DNA of 64,000 bases, taken from contig NZ_AP025470.1 of the NCBI RefSeq assembly GCF_024347375.1, positions 1,674,001-1,738,000 on the forward strand, written 5' to 3'. Each line of letters starts with the position of its first letter. Positions within the stretch are counted from its first letter, which is position 1. Both the position numbers and the translations under genes were made by a program. Source of the stretch: Vibrio coralliirubri. Its GTDB lineage: Bacteria > Pseudomonadota > Gammaproteobacteria > Enterobacterales > Vibrionaceae. Below are positions 27,236 to 35,716 of this stretch, one piece after another. The notes beneath the pieces were generated by a model, which searched no databases, was not told the DNA's origin, and saw only the letters and a program-made list of their open reading frames with translations.

Positions 27236-28123
27236 ATGACTCAAGAAAATCAAAGCACTTTGCACCCAGAACTTGTCTTAGGTGATGTGCTGCCTTCTTA
27301 CAACGATAATAATAATTCCAACCACTTATACGTTTCATTATCAGAATTGGTGATGGATCGTGTCTTTTATCATCCAAGTATCGAGAGTCACTTAGATACT
27401 TTGACTGATATTGAAAAAACGTCTTTAGATGCAATCCTTGGCGATAAAACCGTCGATGAGCATTTTGTTTCGACCTTAGTGATTGCCATTCAAGCTGCCG
27501 TTCAGCCAAATCACACTTCTGTTCGTATCGCATTAAGTAGTGCAGACAGCTATGGCTTCCGTTCGCTACTTGGCGGGAACTGTGAAGCTGAAGAGATTAA
27601 CCCAGCACTAGGCGTTCGTGGCGTTGCTCGTTACGCGACACCAGAATACAGCAAGGCTTTCGCTTTAGAGTGTCAGGTTATTAAAACGTTGCGAGAGCAG
27701 GGTATTAACGTCGAAGTGGTTGTGCCGTATGTACGAGCATTAAGCGATGCCGCTAAGATTATTGACCTGCTCGCCGAGCAAGGGTTACCACGTGGCCTTA
27801 ACGGTTTGAAAGTACTGTTCTCATGCGATGTGCCGTCTGCAGTGCTACTGAGCGAAAGATTGCTGCATTACTTCGATGGTGTAGTGGTAAACGTTGATAG
27901 CTTAGCATCTTTCACTTTAGGCGTAGACAAACACAATGAAGCTCAGCAACACGCTTTTGATCCACAAAACGAAGCGGTTATTACCTTGTTGGATATGATT
28001 GTTAAAGCAACCCTGAACGCGAAGAAGCCAGTGTTGCTAGTAACTCAAGGCTTAGTGGATTACCCACGTCTACAAGGTTACATAGCTGATCTTGAAGGCG
28101 TAGAAACGGTCGTGACTGCATAA
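27236..28123 (+). CDS. Stand-alone PEP-synthase C-terminal (PEP-binding) domain, probable pseudoenzyme
   Basis: This 295-residue protein aligns along its length with the C-terminal PEP/pyruvate-binding barrel of PEP synthase (PpsA). Matching blocks are VRIALSSADSYGFRSLLGG (about 96-114), EINPALGVRGVARYATPE (120-137), AFALECQVIKTLREQGINVE, GLNGLKVLFSCDVPSA and LHYFDGVVVNVDSL. The ATP-grasp and phosphohistidine domains of PpsA are absent. The GICGQGPSD motif with the catalytic cysteine is replaced by LVTQGLVD (268-275). It should therefore not catalyse PEP synthesis; a regulatory or PEP/pyruvate-sensing role is only a guess. GGAGC precedes the ATG. It is divergent from the DAHP synthase gene, whose product also uses PEP. 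Confidence 0.8.
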   Translation: MTQENQSTLHPELVLGDVLPSYNDNNNSNHLYVSLSELVMDRVFYHPSIESHLDTLTDIEKTSLDAILGDKTVDEHFVSTLVIAIQAAVQPNHTSVRIALSSADSYGFRSLLGGNCEAEEINPALGVRGVARYATPEYSKAFALECQVIKTLREQGINVEVVVPYVRALSDAAKIIDLLAEQGLPRGLNGLKVLFSCDVPSAVLLSERLLHYFDGVVVNVDSLASFTLGVDKHNEAQQHAFDPQNEAVITLLDMIVKATLNAKKPVLLVTQGLVDYPRLQGYIADLEGVETVVTA

Positions 28124-28299
28124 ATCGGCTTGTTGTCTTAATAAATCAACTGGCTATATCCGTTTATTTGAAGCGCTAAAGCTTTGAGAATGAAAGAGAT
28201 ATCATTATGCGATGACATCTCTTTTTTGTAACATTTTTTTGACATCTCTATCGCTAATCGATTAACTGGTCTGATGACTGATTTGACTAGGTAATCCGA

Positions 28300-28785
28300 A
28301 TGTTGACCCCTCTACAAAAAGCAAATTTCTACTTGAGTATGTTTGGTTTTTTCAAAGTGCCTCTGATTTGGTTATGCAGACCAAAATTGCTCGCACTGGA
28401 TAACCAACATGTTGAGGTCAAAATCCCTCTTAAAAGACGAACGAAGAACCACCTCAATAGCATGTATTTTGGCGTTTTGGCTGTGGGTGCTGATGTGGCG
28501 GGTGGCTTTCTTGCGATGAGTAAATCTCAGCAGCAAGGTGAAAAGATTTCGTTGGCATTTAAAGAGGTGACGGGCAACTTCTTAAAGCGTCCAGAAGGCG
28601 ATGTGCATTTCACCTGTAATGATGGAGAGTTGATCAACACTATGCTGGAAGAAACTATGTCTACTGGGGAGCGAGTGAACCAACCTGTAACCATTATCGC
28701 GACTTGCCCATCTTTGCATGGCGACGAGCCAATGGCCGAGTTCACGCTAACGCTTTCGATTAAGAAAGTCCCGTCTAGGAAATAG
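28300..28785 (+). CDS. DUF4442-family hotdog-fold protein (thioesterase-like)
   Basis: This 161-residue protein resembles DUF4442/PaaI-like hotdog proteins. It has a hydrophobic N-terminal helix (LSMFGFFKVPLIWLCRP), then VEVKIPLKRRTKNHLNSMYFGVLAVGADVAGG, which matches the hotdog central helix with a conserved Asn-His pair. It may act on acyl-CoA or acyl-ACP thioesters; this is family inference and no substrate is known. It stands alone, 176 bases after the PEP-synthase-like gene, and is convergent with the orphan membrane protein gene. Confidence 0.8.
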   Translation: MLTPLQKANFYLSMFGFFKVPLIWLCRPKLLALDNQHVEVKIPLKRRTKNHLNSMYFGVLAVGADVAGGFLAMSKSQQQGEKISLAFKEVTGNFLKRPEGDVHFTCNDGELINTMLEETMSTGERVNQPVTIIATCPSLHGDEPMAEFTLTLSIKKVPSRK

Positions 28786-28806
28786 CTCGGAAGTAGATGG
28801 AAGCTT

Positions 28807-28838
28807 GAATAAGTGAATAAGTGAATAAGTGAATAAGT
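28807..28838. repeat. Four tandem copies of GAATAAGT
   Basis: A perfect 8-bp microsatellite, four units, lies 22 bases after the DUF4442 stop codon in the convergent gap. Copy number may vary by slippage. Confidence 0.9.
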
Positions 28839-28845
28839 GTAAGAG

Positions 28846-28874
28846 CGGTATGTGAATTGACTATCCACATACCG
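28846..28874. terminator. Hairpin between convergent genes
   Basis: A perfect 9-bp stem CGGTATGTG/CACATACCG with an 11-base loop lies between the DUF4442 gene and the orphan gene. No T tract is present on either side, so termination strength is doubtful. Confidence 0.4.
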
Positions 28875-28894
28875 TGCTGCACACCATAGCAAAG

Positions 28895-30250
28895 CTAAGA
28901 TTCTTGAGTGATTTGCTCGATGTCGACGATCTTTGAACGGTTCATTACAATCTTCCAACGGTAATAAGTCGGTTCGTTATCGTGATTGTTCTCTTTAATG
29001 ATCAGGTTGAGCAAGTGGCGCTTTTCTACCGATTCACGGCTAACTTGCCCTTCATTCAAGCGATACACCTTGTTTGAACCCTTATCCATCAATCGTGTCA
29101 GCGCTCTTAAGCTGATGGATAACGTTTCACGAGTCTCTTCATAACCACTCATGAACGTCGATGTCGACATCTCAGTGTGCGAACGATAGTGCAGGATTTG
29201 CTCTTCACGTTGGACTACACGCTTCTTACGTATCGATTGAATACGGTCTGCTAGCTTAGAAAAGCTTGCGTAGTCCAACCACTCGAGTTTATGACCGACA
29301 GATTTATTGGTCGTCGGGTCGAAGTAACGACGCTTCCATTTAGGTTTGCCTTTACGCAGCCAGCGCCAAAGGATGTCTCTCAAGTCATCTTTAAAGATTT
29401 CACGCAACGCATAGATGAATGACATCGCCACGATGAAGGAGGCGGTAATCTCACCAAGAAAATCACGAGCCAAGATCACAGTAGTAGTCACGACAACCAT
29501 CACCAAACCGGTCGCAATGCCTTTCACGGCACGCTTAACGTTCTTACCCATTGATGTCGTCTTTTCTTTAAGTACGATAGGGTGTTCAATCAAACGTCGC
29601 AGCAGTCGCATCTTGTTACTCAGACGGGTGACGTCTTCACGTACCCTAGCTGAGTTGTAGCGGTTGAGCTTGCGGTGAGCGGTTTCCTTATCACAAAGCG
29701 TTAAGAGTCGCTCCTTAATTGTGGAGTACTCGCTGCCACGTGGCATATGAGATACCAGCGATAAGAACTTTTGCTCTGTGTACCATGAAAGATAGTTATC
29801 AATGTTGGCGTAGTAGCGCTTAAGGTTTTCTTCATAGGGAATACTACGACGAAGCTTCTTGAGGATATCTAAAGCCAGTTCAATGACTTCATCTACTTCA
29901 TCAGCCGTTACGTCGTCACTATCATTCTTATTCAGGCTACTTACCGCTTTATCTAACGCGATAACATATTGATAGGCGAACAAACTCAAACTGACACGAT
30001 ACTGCGTAATCGACAATCGTCCACGCTTAGCTAAGCGACTGTGCACCAAAGGTAAAAGTGTTTTGTCACTGTAGTAGGCACGTTTTTGAGTGATTGAGCT
30101 GTAGAAAAAGGCACTTTCAGAAAGCACTTCAGGAGTCAGTCCAAGTTCACCGGGAATGAATAGATAAACGTCCATGTCGAGCTTTTTTGTCTTAGCCATG
30201 GCATGGTTAATTTTAAGTGTTATCGCATCTTGTTTATCAACGGTGATCAA
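28895..30250 (-). CDS. Uncharacterised 451-residue membrane-anchored protein
   Basis: I do not recognise a family. The protein is highly charged, with one central hydrophobic hairpin: two membrane segments at about residues 247-262 and 268-285 (GLVMVVVTTTVILA and ITASFIVAMSFIYAL). Large Lys/Arg-rich cytosolic parts flank it on both sides. The N-terminal half has coiled-coil-like helices (VDEVIELALDILKKLRRS). After the hairpin comes a basic, tryptophan-rich stretch (DILWRWLRKGKPKWKRRYF). Base composition and codon use look like the neighbours. It is divergent from the CvfB-like gene and convergent with the DUF4442 gene. Its length and ordinary codon pattern make it a real gene. Confidence 0.8.
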   Translation of the reverse strand: MITVDKQDAITLKINHAMAKTKKLDMDVYLFIPGELGLTPEVLSESAFFYSSITQKRAYYSDKTLLPLVHSRLAKRGRLSITQYRVSLSLFAYQYVIALDKAVSSLNKNDSDDVTADEVDEVIELALDILKKLRRSIPYEENLKRYYANIDNYLSWYTEQKFLSLVSHMPRGSEYSTIKERLLTLCDKETAHRKLNRYNSARVREDVTRLSNKMRLLRRLIEHPIVLKEKTTSMGKNVKRAVKGIATGLVMVVVTTTVILARDFLGEITASFIVAMSFIYALREIFKDDLRDILWRWLRKGKPKWKRRYFDPTTNKSVGHKLEWLDYASFSKLADRIQSIRKKRVVQREEQILHYRSHTEMSTSTFMSGYEETRETLSISLRALTRLMDKGSNKVYRLNEGQVSRESVEKRHLLNLIIKENNHDNEPTYYRWKIVMNRSKIVDIEQITQES

Positions 30251-30310
30251 CGATGTCTCCTAGAATGTAAAAATATGAATGAAACTAGCGAAAGCATATC
30301 AGAGATCACG

Positions 30311-30316
30311 TATAAT
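30311..30316 (+). promoter_or_regulatory. -10 element of the CvfB-like gene
   Basis: A perfect TATAAT lies 32 bases before the preferred start codon at 30348. A -35 hexamer at the 17-base spacing is weak (GCGAAA). Confidence 0.45.
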
Positions 30317-30347
30317 CTCCGCCAAATTTAAAGTAGAGACAATCTTG

Positions 30348-31187
30348 ATGATTAATATTGGTCAAATAAACAACTTAGAAGTAGTAAAACAAGCAGACTT
30401 CGGTGTATTCCTTGACGCGAGCGACTATGGAACCGTGTTGCTGCCGAAACGATTTACTCCTGAAGGTGTTGAAATTGGTCAAAAGCTAGATGTTTTCTTA
30501 TACATTGATTCTGACAACCAGATCGCTGCAACGACTGAAAAACCAATCGCTCAAGTAGGCCAGTTTGGTTTGATGACGGTTGAAGGTGTTAACAGCACTG
30601 GTGCATTCATGAGCTGGGGCGTGAAAGGTAAAGACCTTCTTGTTCCTTTCAGCGAGCAGCGTGGCCGTTTAAACGAAGGTCAGTCAATCTTAGTATATGT
30701 GTATATCGATAAAGCATCGAGCCGTATCGTTGGTACAACGAAGTTCAACAAATGGTTAGACAACACGCCTGCGACTTATAAGCAAAATGAGCAAGTCGAT
30801 CTCATTATCGCTGAGCGCAGCCAACTTGGTTACAAAGCGATCGTGAACGGTGAACACTGGGGTATGATTTTCCCATCTGACATCATCGGTAAGCTGTTCA
30901 TTGGTAAAACACTAAAAGGCTACATTAAAAACGTTCGTGAAGAAGACGGTAAGATTGATCTGTCTCTTCAGAAAGTTGGTGTCGCTAAGATGGATGACCT
31001 AAGCACTAAGGTTCTTGACCTGCTTGAGAAGAAAGGCGGTTACCTGCCTTTGAATGATAAGTCTTCTCCTGACGCTATTTTCTCTGCATTCAGAACCAGC
31101 AAAGGTACGTTCAAGAAGACAATTGGTGGTTTGTACAAATCTGGCAAGATCACTATCGACAAAGAAGGTATCAGCTTAGTTAAATAA
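30348..31187 (+). CDS. CvfB/YitL-family S1 RNA-binding protein
   Basis: This 279-residue protein has three S1-like OB-fold segments (about 1-65, 68-135 and 145-215) and a C-terminal winged-helix domain (about 220-279, STKVLDLLEKKGGYLPLND). This is the CvfB (YitL) layout; in Staphylococcus CvfB binds RNA and affects virulence regulation. The start at MINIGQINN (30348) is preferred: the frame extends to 30279, but that longer form would include the TATAAT promoter element. The gene is divergent from the orphan membrane protein gene. Confidence 0.88.
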   Translation: MINIGQINNLEVVKQADFGVFLDASDYGTVLLPKRFTPEGVEIGQKLDVFLYIDSDNQIAATTEKPIAQVGQFGLMTVEGVNSTGAFMSWGVKGKDLLVPFSEQRGRLNEGQSILVYVYIDKASSRIVGTTKFNKWLDNTPATYKQNEQVDLIIAERSQLGYKAIVNGEHWGMIFPSDIIGKLFIGKTLKGYIKNVREEDGKIDLSLQKVGVAKMDDLSTKVLDLLEKKGGYLPLNDKSSPDAIFSAFRTSKGTFKKTIGGLYKSGKITIDKEGISLVK

Positions 31188-31200
31188 GCGATTCTCTCGG

Positions 31201-31350
31201 TCAAAAAAAAAGCCCAAACCTTCCTGTTTGGGCTTAGGGGAAAGGGCTCCGAAGAGCCTACGCTAATCGTTTTAATCTTTTGACTATTAGATTGAAGTCT
31301 AGTTTAGATTCTCTAGAGTGCAATTTTTCTTTTTGGAAATAGTGACTTGA
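31201..31350 (-). ncRNA. Candidate small RNA between cvfB and rsmF, minus strand
   Basis: No minus-strand gene lies between the rsmF terminator (31422-31460) and 31201, yet a strong minus-strand terminator sits at 31203-31235. A possible promoter is visible at 31358-31384 (minus TATAAA and TTGTAA, 15-base spacing). The predicted RNA of ~150 nt has an A-rich single-stranded 5' part and a GGCTC-TTCG-GAGCC hairpin (31245-31258). It ends in a terminator hairpin with nine U. This is the usual shape of an Hfq-dependent sRNA. I do not recognise a known family. Confidence 0.45.
31203..31235 (-). terminator. Strong minus-strand terminator without an annotated gene behind it
   Basis: A 10-bp stem AAGCCCAAAC/GTTTGGGCTT has a CTTCCT loop. 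On the minus strand it is followed by a run of T; on the plus strand AGGGG follows, so it does not suit the plus-strand gene ending at 31187. Confidence 0.8.
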
Positions 31351-31421
31351 ATTGATATTTATATAATTAGCTGTTGATTTACAAGCGCTCGCACACTGAG
31401 TTACATGGCCGATAGAATAGA

Positions 31422-31460
31422 AAAAGCCCAAACAATTAACGTTGTTTGGGCTTTTTGTTT
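31422..31460. terminator. Bidirectional terminator of rsmF
   Basis: A long stem A5-GCCCAAACAA/TTGTTTGGGC-T5 with a short loop lies 28 bases past the rsmF stop. T tracts on both strands let it also end plus-strand transcripts from the CvfB-like gene. Confidence 0.88.
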
Positions 31461-31487
31461 ATCTAGCTGTATACAGGGAGAAAGCTT

Positions 31488-32909
31488 TTAGAATAGGTTC
31501 TTATCGCGCACTAGCTCGCGTGGTAAACCGTTCTTCACTCGGTTGCCAACCCACTTACCAAGGCCGATGATTGCACCATTGTACTTCACTAGTACTTCAC
31601 CTTTGCCAGACAAGCCTTCAGGGCGAACATCACGTCCCATGAACCATTCACGAGCATCTTCAATACTTAGCTCGACAACATTAGCTTCATTGCCAGTTGC
31701 AAGCGTTGTTGCTACTTGGTGCTGCCAGCGGTAACCTTTTTTATGGGTTTCGGCGATCTTGATTCCCATGCGAGAAAAACGGAACTCACCGATCATCGGC
31801 TCTAGCGCTTCTGGGAATAGCCAAACGTCTTTGTCGCGAATCCAAACTTGAGTATCGCTTGGCAATTCGATATCGAGAGTACTCATCAGTTGTTCAGCGA
31901 CTTCTTGCTGAGTTTTCTTTGATGCTTTTTCAAATGGGAATTTACCCATACGTTTTTTAACTTCTGGTGGAGCCACAGACGCTAGTTTACGGATACGCGC
32001 AACAAAGAAACCTTCTGAGTCATAAACTTGAGGGAAGATGTGTAGAAAGCCTTCTTCTGTCGTGGTTGCTTTTGCGTTGTCGAATAGTGATTCAAGAGAT
32101 TCAAACTCAACCGCATCACCAAAGGTCTCTTTTAAGTGATGACACACTTGTTGGTTCTCTTCGGTGCTAAGCGTACACGTTGAGTAAACCAACACACCAT
32201 TAGGTTTAAGAGCATGGAATGCACTTTCAATCAGATCTTTTTGCGTATCGGCAATGTCGACCACAGATTGATACGTCCAGTTCTTCATCGCATCGGCGTC
32301 TTTACGAATGGTACCTTCGCCAGAGCAGGGCGCGTCTAACAACACAGCATCAAACTGTTCTGGTAACCAACCACCGAAAACTCGACCGTCAAAGTTACTT
32401 AGAGCGGCATTACGAACGCCACAACGTTCGATGTTAGCGTGAAGGACTTTCACACGGCTTGCAGCGTACTCATTGGCAACCAATACACCGCGATTATTCA
32501 TTAGCGCAGCGATTTGCGTTGTTTTAGAGCCGGGTGCAGCCGCAGTGTCTAACACCGCTTGGTAATCAGCTTCGCCTTGGAAAAGTGCCGAAGGTGGCAT
32601 CATCGAGCTGGCTTCTTGGATGTAGAAAAGACCAGACATGTGTTCTGCCGTATTACCTAGTGGCGCTTCACTTTCATCAGCTGTAATCCAAAAGCCCGTT
32701 TCACACCAAGGTACAGGTTCCAGTTCCCAGCCTTTCTCTTTTGCTCGTACTAGGAAGTCTGCAACACTGATTTTCAATGTATTGACTCGAATGCTTTTAC
32801 GAAGTGGTTTTTGGCATGACGCAACAAAAGAAGCCATATCTAGATGACTAGGCATGATTGCTTCGATGTGCGTTAGGAATTCTTCAGGAATATATACGTT
32901 AGCGTGCAA
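31488..32909 (-). CDS. rsmF: 16S rRNA m5C1407 methyltransferase RsmF
   Basis: This 473-residue RsmB/NOP2-family RNA methyltransferase modifies C1407 of 16S rRNA. SAM-binding DTAAAPGSKTTQIAALM is at about residues 120-136. The two catalytic-cysteine motifs are DAPCSGEGTIRKD and VYSTCTLSTEENQ. The C-terminal PUA-like region (about 390-473) matches YebU. It is downstream of letB on the same strand, as in E. coli yebS-yebT-yebU, but a terminator lies in the 149-base gap. Confidence 0.95.
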   Translation of the reverse strand: MHANVYIPEEFLTHIEAIMPSHLDMASFVASCQKPLRKSIRVNTLKISVADFLVRAKEKGWELEPVPWCETGFWITADESEAPLGNTAEHMSGLFYIQEASSMMPPSALFQGEADYQAVLDTAAAPGSKTTQIAALMNNRGVLVANEYAASRVKVLHANIERCGVRNAALSNFDGRVFGGWLPEQFDAVLLDAPCSGEGTIRKDADAMKNWTYQSVVDIADTQKDLIESAFHALKPNGVLVYSTCTLSTEENQQVCHHLKETFGDAVEFESLESLFDNAKATTTEEGFLHIFPQVYDSEGFFVARIRKLASVAPPEVKKRMGKFPFEKASKKTQQEVAEQLMSTLDIELPSDTQVWIRDKDVWLFPEALEPMIGEFRFSRMGIKIAETHKKGYRWQHQVATTLATGNEANVVELSIEDAREWFMGRDVRPEGLSGKGEVLVKYNGAIIGLGKWVGNRVKNGLPRELVRDKNLF

Positions 32910-32984
32910 AAGAGTGTCTCGATTTATTGCATTAATGCGGGGAGTTTAAAGCAAAATGAGGCCGTCCTAAACCATATTTATAGC

Positions 32985-33018
32985 AAACAACAAAAATGCA
33001 GCCGAATGGCTGCATTTT
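32985..33018 (-). terminator. Terminator of letB
   Basis: An 11-bp stem AAAATGCAGCC/GGCTGCATTTT with a GAAT loop is followed on the minus strand by a T-rich stretch (TTGTTGTTTG). Confidence 0.75.
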
Positions 33019-33058
33019 GATGAAGAATTAATCTTCCGGAAACGTCAGTGGGTTCACG

Positions 33059-35716
33059 CTATGGACGAGGAATTGCGGTTCTCCATGATTTCCACTCATC
33101 TTCGGCTTTAGGGTAGAGATAGAAAGACTGATCTTCGTTTGCCACTGGCTGAAGTTCATTTGTCGGTGGCGTTGAGAATGTAATACCACCTCTCAACAAG
33201 CTGTCTACCGTTCCGGCTTTGATGTTTGCGCCAGACAGGCCGATAGAGACATCGACGCCCGACACGTTCCAGAACACGGTGTTTGCGCGGATTAGATACG
33301 CGTAATCAGGTTCTATTTGAATCGTAGAGATGATGCGGTCAGCAAACTCGCCCAGCTGAACATCGATAACACTGCCGATTTCTAGCTCCCGGAATAGGAT
33401 AGGCGTGCCTTCAGATACCGAGCCTCGCGTTTCGCTTTGTAGCTGGAATATCTTGCCTTCAGGCTGCACAGGTCCCTTACTAAGCTCAAATTTCGTGTTT
33501 CTTTCACCTTTGCCCGGATCTACGTTGATGTGCTTAGAGAGCAGCGCAGAGACGTTTTTGATGCCGTTAAGTCCAATCTCAGGCTCTGCCAACCAGAAGT
33601 GGCTGTTTGCCACAGCAATTTTGTCGACGTATTCAGGTAAAATTCGCGCAGTAATTTCAATACCGCCCTTGTTGAAGTTCGGAATCACCAAAGTAACCTC
33701 ACCAACAGTGACACCTTGATATTTGATCGCCATGCCTTTGCTGACTTCTTGATCGCCAGAAGAGGTGATGGTAATCGCGCGGCCAAATTTTCGAGCGGAT
33801 TTCGAATCTTTATATAGCTTCCATACATCGCCGAGTTTGTTGTCGATTCCCGGCATAGAGTCAAAAGCAATACCGCCTTGGATAAGGGTTTTAACGGGTG
33901 CCGCTTTAATGCTGATACCCGATAGCGATGCATCAACTTCAACGCCTGAACGGTTCCAGAAAACAGTGTGCTTATTGAGTAAGTGCGTGTAACGATTTTC
34001 GATTGTGACTTTGATTCTTACGCCACCGTCTGCTAGCTGAAAATCAGAAATACTACCCACTTGTAGGTTACGGTAGAGGAGTGGGCTGCCTTTAGAAATT
34101 GAAGGTAACTCACTCGCAAACAAAGAAAGTGTCTTTGAACCCGACTGATTAAACTTAGCAATTTCTGCTAACGACTTACTTTGGAAAAGTTGGTAGTCCG
34201 TTCGAGCTTCAGACTTGCCTTCACTCACAAAGCTAATCGAGCCTGTAAGAAGCTGTTTTGCTGGTGGGACCGTAACACTCAAGCCTGATTCGGTTAGCTC
34301 TGCAGTCGCACTGCCTGTCACAAAGAAACGGTTGTGGCTTTTGATAAGGTGCGCATACTCGTTGTCGATAAGTGCATCCATGAAGACTTCGTGTTTATCA
34401 GAGCCCGTACCAACACCATCAACTAATCCCACATGGATGATAGAGCCAACGGCAATGCCTTTGTAGAGAAGTTGTGTACCGACATCTAAACCGAACGAAT
34501 TGTTCGACGTTAAGCGAATCGCAACGGATTTCTCTTGTTCCTGACTGAATTCATTTTTGCGGATCGCAGTAAATCGACGTGCTTTTTCACCTTCGCCCGG
34601 TACCAAGGTTAAAAAGTTACCTGTCACTAAATTGGCAATGTTTTTCATGCCAGTAAGCGACAGTTCAGCTTCTTCTAGAACGAATTTACTGCCACTATTT
34701 AAAAAGTCACTGAATGCCGGTTGAATAGCGGCAGATGCGACGACGTTTTCACGCCCTTCACTTAGCGATAAATCAGTGATTTGACCGATTTCGATGCCGC
34801 GATACATGATCGGAGCACCCGTTGCACTGATCTTGTTGTCATCTGGTACGGCGATCTTGATAGAGATACCTCGACCCGCTGTTTTCAGATCTGGGTAGAG
34901 TTTGAACTTAGTATTCATCTCAACCGGTTGGCCTTCTCCCGGAGAGTCGACCGCAATTGAACCGCCAAGCAATGCACTTAGGCTCTCTAAGCGAACATCA
35001 ACACCGGAAAAACCAATACTTGCACCTAAACCGCTGACATTCCAAAAACGGCTTTGGTCTGTGATTATATGGCTGTACTCATCTTTAATTGACGCTTGAA
35101 TCGTAACGGATTTCGCGTTGTCGTTTAACTGGTAGTTGTAAACCTCACCAATTGGGATTTTACGGTAAACGATTTGAGAACCAACAGACACGCCGCCCAG
35201 ATCTTTGGTCGTCAGTGAAATATTCAAACCTTCAGAAGCCAGTAAGTCAGAAGGGGATGATTCTAAGGCTTGGAAAACGGTTTCTGGGTCTTGTTTGGTT
35301 TCGCTCGGGTGGATAGCAATATAGTTACCTGAAACAAGTGCGTCTAATCCTGAGATACCCGACAAACTTGCTGTCGGCTTTACAAGCCAGAAACGAGTGC
35401 CTTTTGAGAGTAGCTTCTTCGCTTCTGGGTAGATGTCAGCATCGACATAGATACTCGATAGATCTTTGGATAAAGTGATGTCACGCACCATACCCACCTC
35501 TAAGCCTTGGTAACGAATCGTTGTTCGACCTGCGACTAAACCTGCGGCATCTGAGAAGTATATCTGCACACGTTGCCCAGCATCGTGTATCGATTTCATG
35601 ACCAACCAACCGGCTAAGGCGACGGTTAATATCGGCAGAATCCACAAAGGTGAGATGCCTTTGTTTTTCCTTACTTCTGGTGAATATGACGTTTGTGATT
35701 GGTTATCGTTGTTCAT
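33059..35716 (-). CDS. letB: Lipophilic envelope-spanning tunnel protein LetB (MCE family)
   Basis: This 885-residue protein is a homologue of E. coli YebT/LetB (877 residues). A short cytosolic N-terminus and one membrane helix (about residues 21-43, ISPLWILPILTVALAGWLVM) are followed by seven tandem MCE/MlaD domains of ~115 residues. Each has a G-T-x-x-x-Y-x-G-x-x-V-G core (for example TTIRYQGLEVGMV and SQIVYRKIPIGEVYN). In E. coli LetB forms a stacked-ring tunnel across the periplasm for phospholipid transport. Its start overlaps the end of letA by 14 bases, implying coupled translation. Confidence 0.95.
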   Translation of the reverse strand: MNNDNQSQTSYSPEVRKNKGISPLWILPILTVALAGWLVMKSIHDAGQRVQIYFSDAAGLVAGRTTIRYQGLEVGMVRDITLSKDLSSIYVDADIYPEAKKLLSKGTRFWLVKPTASLSGISGLDALVSGNYIAIHPSETKQDPETVFQALESSPSDLLASEGLNISLTTKDLGGVSVGSQIVYRKIPIGEVYNYQLNDNAKSVTIQASIKDEYSHIITDQSRFWNVSGLGASIGFSGVDVRLESLSALLGGSIAVDSPGEGQPVEMNTKFKLYPDLKTAGRGISIKIAVPDDNKISATGAPIMYRGIEIGQITDLSLSEGRENVVASAAIQPAFSDFLNSGSKFVLEEAELSLTGMKNIANLVTGNFLTLVPGEGEKARRFTAIRKNEFSQEQEKSVAIRLTSNNSFGLDVGTQLLYKGIAVGSIIHVGLVDGVGTGSDKHEVFMDALIDNEYAHLIKSHNRFFVTGSATAELTESGLSVTVPPAKQLLTGSISFVSEGKSEARTDYQLFQSKSLAEIAKFNQSGSKTLSLFASELPSISKGSPLLYRNLQVGSISDFQLADGGVRIKVTIENRYTHLLNKHTVFWNRSGVEVDASLSGISIKAAPVKTLIQGGIAFDSMPGIDNKLGDVWKLYKDSKSARKFGRAITITSSGDQEVSKGMAIKYQGVTVGEVTLVIPNFNKGGIEITARILPEYVDKIAVANSHFWLAEPEIGLNGIKNVSALLSKHINVDPGKGERNTKFELSKGPVQPEGKIFQLQSETRGSVSEGTPILFRELEIGSVIDVQLGEFADRIISTIQIEPDYAYLIRANTVFWNVSGVDVSIGLSGANIKAGTVDSLLRGGITFSTPPTNELQPVANEDQSFYLYPKAEDEWKSWRTAIPRP

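Noticed and set aside
27093-27533. Minus-strand frame of 146 residues upstream of the DAHP synthase gene
   Set aside because: It overlaps the start of the PEP-synthase-like gene, has no convincing start and covers the promoter region.
28527-28958. Minus-strand frame of 143 residues crossing the microsatellite
   Set aside because: It includes the GAATAAGT repeats translated as a low-complexity YSLIHLFTYS stretch and overlaps two real genes.
33059-35716. Repeats in letB as a sign of recent duplication
   Set aside because: The seven MCE domains are well diverged at DNA level and are the normal architecture of LetB.
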